From NCBI GenBank assembly GCA_020633465.1, contig JACKDN010000009.1:248001-312000 (forward strand): a stretch of 64,000 nt of DNA, in the 5' to 3' direction. The position numbers and the translations under genes are program-made. This DNA is from Myxococcales bacterium. GTDB taxonomy: Bacteria > Myxococcota_A > Bradymonadia > UBA7976 > UBA1532. Positions 7,046-15,702 of the stretch are shown piece after piece; the stretch's first letter is position 1; every line of letters begins with the position of its first letter. Below the pieces are notes generated by a model that was given only the letters and a program-made list of their open reading frames with translations, did not search any database and was not told the DNA's origin.

Positions 7046-10000
7046 TCATCCCGCCCCCTCCGGCGCGCCGCACAGCGTCGCCTCGAGATCCTCGATCAGC
7101 GCCGCCGTCGGTCGGTGATGCCACACGCCGCGCGCGCTGCCGTGCGCCGGGCTCATGCCGCGCAGGAACAGGTAGAACAGGCCGCCCACGTGCGTCTCGT
7201 ACGCGTAGTCCGGCACCCGCCAGCGCAGATACCGGTGCAACGCCACGGTGTAGAGGTGCCCCTGCAGCCGGTAGTGGTGGTCGCGCATCGCCGCGGCCAC
7301 GCCGGCCGGGTCGTAGTCGTCGACGGCCGGGCCCAGGTTGTTCGACTTGTAGTCCACGACGTAGGTGCGGCCGCCGAGCGCGAAGACGAGGTCGATGCTG
7401 CCGGTCAGGAAGCCGCGCGCTGCGCCGAAGGGCAGCTCGAGGATCTGCTCGGCCAGGTCGGGCTCGGCGTGGCGGCGGAACACCTCGGCCAGCGCGACGC
7501 GGTCGAGGGCGGCGCCGGGGGGCGCGTCGAAGCCGCCGCGCAGGGGCAGGTAGAAGTCGAGCTCGTCCAGGCGGCGGCTGCGGGGCACGGTCGACAGCGT
7601 GGGGCCGTCCGGCGTCAGCGGAGTGTCGAGCGCGGCCTGCAGCGCGGCGGTGAGCGTCTCGCTCAGCGCGGCGTCGAGGCCGTGCGCGATGAGCTGGGCG
7701 TCCACCAGCGCAGGCAGCGCGTCGGGCTCGGTGAAGTCGTGCAGCTCGAGGATGCGGTGCAGGCACGTGCCGAAGCGGGCGCCGCCTCGGACGGCGTGCA
7801 GCGGCACGCGATCGGCCTCGGCGGGCGGGGCCGGCGGCGGCGCCTCGTCGTCGATGGCGACGATCTCGTCCTCGGGCGGGCGCGCGTCGTGGTCGCGTAC
7901 CACCGCCACGTGGGCCGCGCCGCGCGTCATCGAGCTGAAGCTGACGCGGCGCCAGGTGAGGTCGAGGGTGCGGTCGAAGGTGCGCGCGCGCAGGGGCTCG
8001 GCCGGCGCGTCGGCGGCCGGCGTCGGCGGCCCGGGGTACGGCGGCAGGGCGACCGCCGCGACGCCGTGGCCCAGCGCCTCGAGCTCGCCCCACAGCGTCG
8101 CGTCGTCGGCGTGGCGCAGGAAGCGCGCGGTCTCGGCCTCGACGCGGGCGTCGGGCGCGTCGACCCGCTGGTGCAGCAGCCAGCCCAGCGCCGAGTGCTC
8201 GGCGCCCTCGAAGGCGCCCCACACCACGTGGCAGCGGTGGCGCGCGCGGGTCAGCGCGACGTAGGCGAGCCGCACGTCCTCGGCCCGCGCCGCCTGCTCG
8301 GCGAACGTACGCGCGGCGCGCATGGCGCTGCCGATGGCCAGCGTCGGCCGGCCGTCGTGGCCGGGATCGGGGAAGCGCACGACGCTGTCGTTGCCGACCG
8401 GGGAAGGCGACCAGAGGAAGGGCGCCCACACCAGCGGCCAGGCCAGCCCCTTGCTGGCGTGCACCGTGGTCACCGTCACTGCGTCGGCGTCGCTGGCGCG
8501 GCGCAGCTGGCGTGCGTCGGGCGCCAGGTCGGGGCCGCCGGCCGCGAGCCACCCCAGCAGGCCGGCCGGGCGCAGGTGGCGGCGCCGCTCGGCGGCGTGC
8601 AGCAGCTCGCCGATGTGCAGCAGGTCGGTCAGCGCGCGCTCACCGTCGGGCCGGGCCAGCAGCCGCGCGGGCACGTCCGCGTCGCCCAGCAGGCCCCGGA
8701 ACATCGCCATGAACCCGCGCTGCATCCAGGCGTCGTGCCACGCGCGCAGGCGCTCGACCCAGCGGCCCCACGCCGCCTCGTCGTCGCCCAGCGCCACCAG
8801 GCCGGCGGCGTCGACGCCCAGCAGGTCGGTCGCCAGCGCGGCGCGCACGGCGCCCGCGTTGCTGGGGTCGAGCACGCCGTGCAGCACGCGCAGCAGGTCG
8901 GCGGCCTCGGGGCGCTCGAGCACCGAGGCGGGCGTGCGCAGGACGGCCGGGACGCCGCGCGCGCGCAGGGCGGCCTGCACCGCGGCGGCCTGCGCGTGCG
9001 TCCGCACCAGCACGGCGACGTCGCGCGGCGTGACCGCGACCGTGGTGCCCTCGGCGTGGCGGCGCAGGCCCGCCGCGAGCGTCTGCTCGATCTCGACCGC
9101 GACGACCTGCGGCACCAGCACGCGGGCGGTCGCGCGCGGGATGCGCCCGCCGCGCAGCGCGCCGCCCGCCGCCTCGCGGGGCACGAAGGTGACGCGCAGC
9201 GGCGTGGCGTCGGGCGGCTCGAGGCGCGAGGGGTGCGCCGCCTCGGCGGGCGGCGGCGCGATGGCGTCGTCGCGGAAGGGCCGACGCAGGCCGGCGCGTC
9301 CGAACAGGTGGGCCACGGCCTCGACTAGCGGCGCGTCCGTGCGGTGGTTCCGCGTGGCCGGCTTCGCGCGCGTCGCGGCCGCGCGCGCGACGAAATAGGT
9401 GGGCAGGTCGGCGCCGCGGAAGGCGTAGATCGACTGCTTGGGATCGCCCACCAGCACCAACGGGTGGCCGTCGCCGAAGGCCGCCTGCAGCAGCGCCCAC
9501 TGCGCGGGGTCGGTGTCCTGGAACTCGTCGACCAGCACGGCGCGGTACCGGCCGCGAAGGGCCGCGCGCAGGGCGGGGCCGGCGTCCACGTCGTGCAGCG
9601 CGTCGCGGACCGCGCCGACCAGGCCGTCCAGGGTGCGCTGGCCGCCGGCTTCGAGCGCGCGCGGTAGGTTCGCCCGCACCGCGGCGGTCAGAGCGTGCGC
9701 GGCGGCGGCCTCGGGGCGCTCGGGCGGCGGCAGCAGGGCCGCGTCGGGCAGGGCGACGGCCGCGTGGGCCAGCGCGCGCCAGCCGGCCAGCGTCGTGTCG
9801 CCGGCCAGGGGCGCCTCGGCGAAGGCCACGCGCGACACCCAGGCGTCCTCGACCAGGCGATCGATCAGCGCGGTGGCGTCGCCGATCAGCTCGACGCCCG
9901 GGGCCGCGCCGGCCTCGAGCCCGAAGCGCAGCAGCGTGTCGGCGCAGAAGCCGTGCAGCGTGCTCAGCGGCGCCTCGTCGAAGCGGCGGGCCACCTCGCG

Positions 10001-10270
10001 CAGGCGGGTGAGATCGGCCGCGCGGGTGGCGGCGCGCTGGGCGACGAGGGCGGTGAGATCGTCGGTCGCCCCGGCGCCCTCGAAGGCCGCCACGGCCGCC
10101 AGCAGGTAGGCGCGCAGCCGCCCGCGCAGCTCGGCCGTCGCGGCGCGCGAGAAGGTCATCACCAGCACGGCGTCGACCGGCAGCCCGTCGAGCAGCAGCC
10201 GCAGCCACACCTGCGCGATGCGGTGCGTCTTGCCGGTGCCGGCGCTCGCTTCGACCAGCTGCAGGCTCAC
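7046..10270 (-). CDS. recB: Exodeoxyribonuclease V beta chain RecB
   Basis: The 3'-5' helicase and sole nuclease subunit of RecBCD. The 1074-residue protein starts with Walker A (ASAGTGKT at residues 8-15) and has the UvrD/Rep superfamily 1A motifs VMTFSRAATAELRGRL, TLHGFCADTLLRFG, VLVDEFQDTDPAQW, GDPKQSIYAFRGAD, TTVHASKGLAW and YVALTRARHRC. The C-terminal nuclease domain (about 900-1074) retains IDLVF and YVVDYKSNN near 955-980, so the nuclease should be active. Start is GTG 10270, overlapping the recC stop by four bases (GTGA at 10270-10267), which implies coupled translation. The length is a little under the E. coli protein (about 1180). Confidence 0.95.
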   Translation of the reverse strand: MSLQLVEASAGTGKTHRIAQVWLRLLLDGLPVDAVLVMTFSRAATAELRGRLRAYLLAAVAAFEGAGATDDLTALVAQRAATRAADLTRLREVARRFDEAPLSTLHGFCADTLLRFGLEAGAAPGVELIGDATALIDRLVEDAWVSRVAFAEAPLAGDTTLAGWRALAHAAVALPDAALLPPPERPEAAAAHALTAAVRANLPRALEAGGQRTLDGLVGAVRDALHDVDAGPALRAALRGRYRAVLVDEFQDTDPAQWALLQAAFGDGHPLVLVGDPKQSIYAFRGADLPTYFVARAAATRAKPATRNHRTDAPLVEAVAHLFGRAGLRRPFRDDAIAPPPAEAAHPSRLEPPDATPLRVTFVPREAAGGALRGGRIPRATARVLVPQVVAVEIEQTLAAGLRRHAEGTTVAVTPRDVAVLVRTHAQAAAVQAALRARGVPAVLRTPASVLERPEAADLLRVLHGVLDPSNAGAVRAALATDLLGVDAAGLVALGDDEAAWGRWVERLRAWHDAWMQRGFMAMFRGLLGDADVPARLLARPDGERALTDLLHIGELLHAAERRRHLRPAGLLGWLAAGGPDLAPDARQLRRASDADAVTVTTVHASKGLAWPLVWAPFLWSPSPVGNDSVVRFPDPGHDGRPTLAIGSAMRAARTFAEQAARAEDVRLAYVALTRARHRCHVVWGAFEGAEHSALGWLLHQRVDAPDARVEAETARFLRHADDATLWGELEALGHGVAAVALPPYPGPPTPAADAPAEPLRARTFDRTLDLTWRRVSFSSMTRGAAHVAVVRDHDARPPEDEIVAIDDEAPPPAPPAEADRVPLHAVRGGARFGTCLHRILELHDFTEPDALPALVDAQLIAHGLDAALSETLTAALQAALDTPLTPDGPTLSTVPRSRRLDELDFYLPLRGGFDAPPGAALDRVALAEVFRRHAEPDLAEQILELPFGAARGFLTGSIDLVFALGGRTYVVDYKSNNLGPAVDDYDPAGVAAAMRDHHYRLQGHLYTVALHRYLRWRVPDYAYETHVGGLFYLFLRGMSPAHGSARGVWHHRPTAALIEDLEATLCGAPEGAG

Positions 10271-13200
10271 GACAGGTGCTCCAGCAGCGGGCCGAAGACG
10301 CCGACGGCCAGGCCGGCGAAGTCGCACTTCGGGGGGACGAGCGCGGGGTCGACGGCGGTGGGCAGGGCGTCGCCGAGCACGGCGCGCGCGTAGACGTCGG
10401 GCTCGCCGTACTTGCCCCAGAAGCGGAACGCGCGCTCGACGGCGCCCTCGGCGCCCGCCCGGCCCACCTCGCGGGCGAAGGTCTCGCTGGGCTCGGGGAA
10501 GAACATCAGCGGCGTGCGCTGGCCCAGCCAGTACAGCGCGACCAGCGACTCGAGCAGCGCGGCCGGATCGCGCCGCAGCGGCTGCAGCACGCAGGTGCGA
10601 TCCTTGCCGACGATCGCGCTGCGGCCGGTCCAGCCGCTGGCGTGCAGCGCCAGATGGCGCACCCACGCGGCCAGGCGGTGCTTGCCGCGCACCTTCGACA
10701 TCTGGTGGTGCAGGTGGCCCTCGGCCCACAGGCCGCTCACCCGGCCGGACAGGCGGGTGTCGCCCACGACCAGGTCGACGTCCACCGGCGCGCGCGGGCC
10801 GCCGGCGCGCATCTGCTGCACCTGCAGGACGACCGGCTCGACGTCGCCCGCCGCCGCGGTGAACAGCGCGTCGCCCGGGGCGCCCGGCGGAAGCAGGCCG
10901 GCGGCGCGGGCGCGCAGCCGCGCGGCGTCGGTCAGCGGGTGGCCGTCCAGCGCGCGGCGCAGCAGATCGTCGGCCAGCGCCCAGCGCTGCAGGGCGTCCG
11001 GCTCGAGCGCCTCGCGATCGGGCACGGCCTCGGCCGCCTCGCCCAGCCACACGCCCAGCCGTCGCCCGAACACGGCGCGCACCGGGTTCATCAGGAACGC
11101 GATCAGCGCGTCGAGGGTGAGCGCGCGATCGCCGTCGACGGGCGGGGGCGGCAGGGGGCCGGCGAAGAAGGGCGGCGCGGCGGTCCGCGGCCCCCGGCCG
11201 GCCTCGGCGGCGGCCCGCAGGCGGGCGTCGAAGCTGCGCGGCGCCTCGGGGTCGAAGTTGATCGGGTCGAAGGCGTGCAGCGGGTGCTGGTGCTGCAGGG
11301 CCGCGGCGTCGGTGGTGACGGTCGGCAGGTGGTCCTGCAGCGCGGCCAGCGGCTGAGCGGGCAGGCGCGGCGCGCCGTCGCGCGGATCGCGGGCGGTGTA
11401 GAAGGCGATCAGGTGGTCGCGGGCCGCGAGCGTCGCTTCGAGGAACAGGGCGCGATCATCGTCGCGGTCGGGGCGATCGCCGGCGCGCTGCTCGCGCACC
11501 AGGGGATCGAAGGCGGGCCGGCGGTCGGGCCGCGGGAAGGCGCCGTCGTCGAGGCCCAGCAGGCACACGACGCGGAAGGGGATGCTGCGCAGCGGCACCA
11601 TGCCGCTGAAGGTGACGCCGCCGGTGAGGAACGCGCGGCCGGGCTCGGGGCGCTCGAGGCGGGCGCGCAGCAGCGTGCGCACGCCGGCGCGGTCGAGCGG
11701 GCGATCGACGCCGGCGGCCTCGTCGGCCAGCGCGGTGAGGGTGTCGCGCACCTGCTGCAGCCACCAGGCGGTGTCGTCGTCGGCGGCGCACAGGGCGTCC
11801 ACCGCGCGCAGCAGCGCCGCCGACCAGGCGACCATCGGGCGCGGCGCCTCCAGCGCGTGGGCCGCGGCGGCCAGCGCGTCCACGAAGGCGACCAGCGCGC
11901 CGAGGACCGCGCGATCCTCCTTGCCCTCGACCGCCTCGTGCGGCAGCACGCCCAGCACCAGGTCGTCGTAAGCGGTGGCCTGGCCCAACAGCAGGCGGTC
12001 CAGGCCGAAGCGCCAGGTGTGCTCGGGCGTGCCGGGCTGGCCGTGCGCGGCGCGGTGGTCGGCGTCCAGGCCCCAGCGGACCCCGGCGTCGGTCACGAGG
12101 CGCTGCACCGCCTCGAGATCGTCCTCGTCCAGCCCGAAGCGGCGCAGCACGGGAGGCAGCGCCAGCAGGTCGAGGACGGCGCTGGCCTCGAAGCGGCCGC
12201 CGACCAGGTCGAGGGTGGCCAGCAGCGCCTCGGCCGCCGGGTTGACGGCGCGCGCGCCGCGGTCGGCCAGCACGAAGGGCAGGCGGGGCAGGCCGCCGTC
12301 GTCGTCGGCGAAGACGGCCTCGACCAAGGGCGCGTAGGTGGGCACGTCGGGCGCCATCACCAGCACGTGGTGGGGCTCGAGGTCGGGGTGGCGCACCAGC
12401 AGATCGAGCAGGACGTCGCGCAGCACCTCGACCTGGCGAAGGGGGCCGGCGCAGCCGTGGATCTGCACCGAGTCGTCCGGCGGCAGGCGGGGCGCGTCGC
12501 CGCTCAGCAGGTCGCGTTGGAGGGCGCGCAGCACCGTGTCGGTGCCGGGGTCGACGTGGTGCACGCGCTGCTCGGCGCCGTCGAGGGCGCCGATGGCCGC
12601 GGCCAGCTCGCGGGGCAAGCGGCCCAGCGCCGACAGCAGCGGGTGGTCGGCCGGCGCGTCGCCGGGGTCGAGGGCGAAGAGGTGCACCGTCCGCTCGCCG
12701 GCCAGGCGCGTGAGCAGCTCGAGGTGCAGCGGGGCCAGCGTCGAGACGGCGAAGACGCACAGGCGCGGGGGCAGGTCGGTCGGCGCCAGCGCCGCGGCGG
12801 CGGGTGAGGCCACGCCGACTCCCGCCTCGACCGCGCGCCACACGCGGGCCATCCACTCGTCGCCGTCGCCGGCCGACCAGGCGCGCGCGCGTTCGGGCCG
12901 GTAGGTCGCGACGCGCGCCAGCGCCTCGCCGACCTGCGCGGCGAGCCCCACGAGGTGGCGATCGTCGCGCGAGCGCGCCAGCGCGACGGGCACGGGGCCG
13001 TCTTCGAGCGCGTCGAGGGCGACCAGCGCGGGCCACAGCAGGCGACGCGGCGACCACGCGTCGGCGCCGTCCCCCTGCGCGGCGCGCACCAGCTCGGCGG
13101 GCGCGGGGAAGTGGACGCGGGCGCAGATGCCCAGCCGGTGGGCCAGCCACAGCTCGAGCCAGCGCTCGAGGCCGGGGGCCGCGACCGCCACGCACTCGGC

Positions 13201-13290
13201 GTCGAAGGGACCGCCCGAGGGCACGCGCAGCACGTCCGCGAGCGCGTCGGCCAGCGCCTCGATCCGGTTGCCGCGGTGCACCACCAGCAT
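10267..13290 (-). CDS. recC: Exodeoxyribonuclease V gamma chain RecC
   Basis: The Chi-recognition and scaffold subunit of RecBCD. At 1007 residues it is slightly shorter than E. coli RecC (about 1120). The N-terminal region has the RecC-type pattern LVVHRGNRIEALADALADVL and later LERWLELWLAHRLGI, with FALDPGDAPADHPLLSALG, and FRVVCLLGLDDGAFPR typical of the inactive helicase core; the C-terminal half carries the degenerate nuclease-like domain. Identity is supported by position directly before recB. ATG 13290 is preceded at six bases by TACAAG, a possible -10 box, with no ribosome site, so the operon may start with a leaderless message. The 246 bases upstream (13291-13536) contain no gene I can recognise. 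Confidence 0.9.
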   Translation of the reverse strand: MLVVHRGNRIEALADALADVLRVPSGGPFDAECVAVAAPGLERWLELWLAHRLGICARVHFPAPAELVRAAQGDGADAWSPRRLLWPALVALDALEDGPVPVALARSRDDRHLVGLAAQVGEALARVATYRPERARAWSAGDGDEWMARVWRAVEAGVGVASPAAAALAPTDLPPRLCVFAVSTLAPLHLELLTRLAGERTVHLFALDPGDAPADHPLLSALGRLPRELAAAIGALDGAEQRVHHVDPGTDTVLRALQRDLLSGDAPRLPPDDSVQIHGCAGPLRQVEVLRDVLLDLLVRHPDLEPHHVLVMAPDVPTYAPLVEAVFADDDGGLPRLPFVLADRGARAVNPAAEALLATLDLVGGRFEASAVLDLLALPPVLRRFGLDEDDLEAVQRLVTDAGVRWGLDADHRAAHGQPGTPEHTWRFGLDRLLLGQATAYDDLVLGVLPHEAVEGKEDRAVLGALVAFVDALAAAAHALEAPRPMVAWSAALLRAVDALCAADDDTAWWLQQVRDTLTALADEAAGVDRPLDRAGVRTLLRARLERPEPGRAFLTGGVTFSGMVPLRSIPFRVVCLLGLDDGAFPRPDRRPAFDPLVREQRAGDRPDRDDDRALFLEATLAARDHLIAFYTARDPRDGAPRLPAQPLAALQDHLPTVTTDAAALQHQHPLHAFDPINFDPEAPRSFDARLRAAAEAGRGPRTAAPPFFAGPLPPPPVDGDRALTLDALIAFLMNPVRAVFGRRLGVWLGEAAEAVPDREALEPDALQRWALADDLLRRALDGHPLTDAARLRARAAGLLPPGAPGDALFTAAAGDVEPVVLQVQQMRAGGPRAPVDVDLVVGDTRLSGRVSGLWAEGHLHHQMSKVRGKHRLAAWVRHLALHASGWTGRSAIVGKDRTCVLQPLRRDPAALLESLVALYWLGQRTPLMFFPEPSETFAREVGRAGAEGAVERAFRFWGKYGEPDVYARAVLGDALPTAVDPALVPPKCDFAGLAVGVFGPLLEHLS

Positions 13291-13296
13291 GCGCGA

Positions 13297-13302
13297 CTTG
13301 TA
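13297..13302 (-). promoter_or_regulatory. Possible -10 box for recC
   Basis: TACAAG read on the minus strand, preceded by TG one base upstream (extended -10 form) and ending six bases before ATG 13290. A start site seven bases downstream would be the A of the ATG. The -35 region (TTCGCG) is poor, so this is a weak call. Confidence 0.3.
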
Positions 13303-13536
13303 GCAGAGGGGCGCGGCGGCGCGAACCCGTCCCGGGCCGCGCAGGACGGCCTGCGCCCGGGCTGCGCGAAAAAGTGACGACCGCGCGTAAGACCCGACGG
13401 ACTGCGCGGCACTAGGGTGGGTGAACGCGTGTTCAGGTCTTTGACAACCAGGACAGGTGAGGCGCCGGCCCGGGTCGAGGGCTGCCCGTGCGGCGGTGCG
13501 GGGGCCAGCCGGCCGGCGCCTCTGGTACGCTCGCAG

Positions 13537-14667
13537 TTACTCGGCGGCGGGCTGGAGCACGAGGTTGAACCACGCGCCCGGGTGGTCGGTGCACCGCACC
13601 TGGTCGTAGGTGGTGGCGTTGCGCACCTGCAGCTCGAGCGGACCGCCCAGGGTGGGCGCTTCGATCGTGCGGGACTCGCCGATGCCCGCCGACAGCGCGC
13701 GGGCGTCGGGGGCGCCGACGGAGACGCGGAAGAACGTGGCCAGCTCGCCGCAGTCGAGCGACAGCCACGCCGGCGCGCAGGCGGCGGTGGTGCGCAGCGT
13801 GAGGCCGGCGCGCGTCCAGGGCCCCGCGTCGAGCCACTGGCGCGAGCCCGTGATGCCCGCCGCGATCAGCGGGCCGTCGGCGGCGGCGCGCAGCACGTAG
13901 GCGCCCTCGACCCAGAACGGCATGACCGTCTCGCCGTCGAGCCACAGGGTGTCGCCCACGGCGGGCGGCGCGGGGTGGTCGGGCGACAGGGGCACCTGGA
14001 TCGGATCGGCGCCGTCGGCCAGGTGCACCGTCACCCACTGCGTCTCGTCGTCGATCTCGACGCGGTCGACGATGACCTCGCCGGTGGTCTGCGCGGTGCC
14101 CTCGAGGGCCCCGTTGCCGAAGATGCCGGGCTGCTCGGGCTCGGGATCGGGCGCCACGCAGGCCGCGTCGGCGGGGTGGCGCTCGGCGGTGACGGCGAAG
14201 CTGCCCTGGGGCAGCTGCTCGTCGGCCGGGGCCTCGCCGAACACGGCCTGGCCTCCGCCGCTCGACCCGCCCAGCGTGAGCGTCAGGTCGAGAGAAGTCC
14301 GGTAGCCGCCGCTGCCGCACGGCCCGGTGGTGCGCTGCACGCGCAGGGTGCAGCCGGACGCGCCGACCCAGCCGGCGTCGAGCACCGGCGGCGCGTCGCA
14401 CTCGCCCGCCTGGTAGGTGTCCACCGTCAGGCCGGCGGGCGTCAGGTGCAGCACGTCGCTCGGCTTCCAGCCCGCGTTCCGTGCTGCTTCGTCGGTGGGA
14501 TCGTAGTCGACGCGCCAGAACCCACCGGCCTCACAGGCCGCGAGGCGCTGCGCGAACGTGCCGGGGCCGGGACCGCCGTCGCCGGGGACGCCGTTGTCGT
14601 CGTCACTGTCTTGGCCACAGCCGGCGGCGCCCAGGGCGGCCAAGAGGATCCATCGTCGCGCGTCCAT
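13537..14667 (-). CDS. Lipoprotein of unknown function
   Basis: The ATG at 14667 has GGAGG six bases upstream and opens a 376-residue protein with a short lipoprotein signal (LLAALGAAGC, Cys at about residue 17). An acidic linker (QDSDDDNG) after the Cys favours release to the outer membrane. The rest has no transmembrane helix, is rich in beta-favouring residues and contains several Cys pairs, suggesting an extracytoplasmic beta-rich domain. I recognise no family. The gene is convergent with nothing; the MBL-fold gene ends 41 bases upstream on the same strand, so the two may be co-transcribed. Confidence 0.8.
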   Translation of the reverse strand: MDARRWILLAALGAAGCGQDSDDDNGVPGDGGPGPGTFAQRLAACEAGGFWRVDYDPTDEAARNAGWKPSDVLHLTPAGLTVDTYQAGECDAPPVLDAGWVGASGCTLRVQRTTGPCGSGGYRTSLDLTLTLGGSSGGGQAVFGEAPADEQLPQGSFAVTAERHPADAACVAPDPEPEQPGIFGNGALEGTAQTTGEVIVDRVEIDDETQWVTVHLADGADPIQVPLSPDHPAPPAVGDTLWLDGETVMPFWVEGAYVLRAAADGPLIAAGITGSRQWLDAGPWTRAGLTLRTTAACAPAWLSLDCGELATFFRVSVGAPDARALSAGIGESRTIEAPTLGGPLELQVRNATTYDQVRCTDHPGAWFNLVLQPAAE

Positions 14668-14708
14668 CTCACACCTCCGGGCCACCCGACGCGCCCGCCC
14701 GGCAGGTC

Positions 14709-15581
14709 TTACGCCGGCACCCCGTCGAGCTCGGCCATCGGTTCGTCGGCGCGAAAGCGCCCACGCTCGTCCTGATGGACACGGGCGAGGGCGACCTCGG
14801 GGTCGTGGGTGAAGAACAGGCGGCCGCCCCGCGCCTTCAAGTCGGTCAACAGCGCGCGCTTCTCGTCGATCAGCTTCTCGGGATAGCGGTCGTAGCCCAT
14901 GGTGATGGGCAGGTGCACCCAGGGCGCGCCGGGGATCAGGTCGCCGCAGTACAGGATGGGGCCGTCATCTCCCGGCACCTCGGTCAGCATCAAGCCGGGC
15001 GTGTGGCCCTCGCTGTAGTGCAACCGGTAGTCGGGGCCCAGCGTATCCGAGCGGTCACCGGCGACCACCTCGAGGCGACCGCTGGCCTCGAGCAGCGCGG
15101 GCAGCTCGGGGATGAACGAGGCGCGGTCGCGGTCGTGCGGGCGCCCGGCCCGCTCCCAGGCGGCGCGGCTGACCACGAAGGTGGCGTTCGGGAACAGCAG
15201 CCGCGGGGCCTCGCCCTCGGCGAAGGCCGCCAGCAGGCCGCCGGCGTGGTCGAAGTGGAGGTGCGACAGGACGACCACGTCGATGTCGGCGTCGGTCAGG
15301 TCCAGCGCTTCGAGGTTGTCGAGCAGTACGTGGCGCTCCTCCTGCACGCCGTAGCGGGCGCGCAGGTCGGGCGGGAAGAAGGCGCCGATGCCCGTCTCGA
15401 AGAGGATGCGGCGGCCGCCCACCTCTTCGACCAGCATCGCCCGGCACGCGAGCGGGATGGTGTTGCGCGCGTCGGGCGTCAGCCAGCGCTGCCACAGCGC
15501 CTTCGGCGCGTTGCCGAACATCGCGCCGCCGTCCAGGCGCTGGCTGTTGCCCAGCACCGACCACACCTTGCGTCCGTTCAT
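14709..15581 (-). CDS. Metallo-beta-lactamase-fold hydrolase
   Basis: A 290-residue MBL-fold enzyme. The metal-ligand motif is LSHLHFDHAGG (HxHxDH); further ligands are provided by YSEGHTPGLM and YCGDLIPGAPW. Such proteins include AHL lactonases, glyoxalase II-like enzymes and alkylsulfatase relatives; nothing here identifies the substrate. There is no signal peptide, so it acts in the cytoplasm. ATG 15581 is preceded by GGGAGGA at a normal distance; the frame extends a further 41 codons upstream but without a ribosome site. It is divergent from the calcium-repeat lipoprotein at 15703, sharing 121 bases of regulatory DNA. Confidence 0.88.
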   Translation of the reverse strand: MNGRKVWSVLGNSQRLDGGAMFGNAPKALWQRWLTPDARNTIPLACRAMLVEEVGGRRILFETGIGAFFPPDLRARYGVQEERHVLLDNLEALDLTDADIDVVVLSHLHFDHAGGLLAAFAEGEAPRLLFPNATFVVSRAAWERAGRPHDRDRASFIPELPALLEASGRLEVVAGDRSDTLGPDYRLHYSEGHTPGLMLTEVPGDDGPILYCGDLIPGAPWVHLPITMGYDRYPEKLIDEKRALLTDLKARGGRLFFTHDPEVALARVHQDERGRFRADEPMAELDGVPA

Positions 15582-15642
15582 CGGGTCCTCCCGCGTCGGC
15601 GCGGAGTATGGCGCGTCGCCGCGACGCGCACCACGGGGGCAG

Positions 15643-15671
15643 GTGAAACAGAGGGCCGCCTTCAGTAGACT
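15643..15671 (+). promoter_or_regulatory. Sigma-70-like promoter for the TSP3 lipoprotein-ttcA operon
   Basis: GTGAAA (15643-15648) and TAGACT (15666-15671) with a 17-base spacer. It would give a leader of about 25 bases containing GGGAGGG before ATG 15703. The same TAnnCT type of -10 box recurs elsewhere in the window. Confidence 0.5.
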
Positions 15672-15702
15672 GCCGCGGTTTTCGCCCTTGGGGAGGGATG
15701 CC

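Noticed and set aside
4888..7653. Long plus-strand open frame opposite recD and recB
   Set aside because: Low-complexity translation typical of an antisense frame; recD and recB motifs on the other strand are complete.
13441..13470. TTGACA at 13441 as a plus-strand promoter
   Set aside because: No -10 box at 16-18 bases and no plus-strand gene follows; the next genes are on the minus strand.
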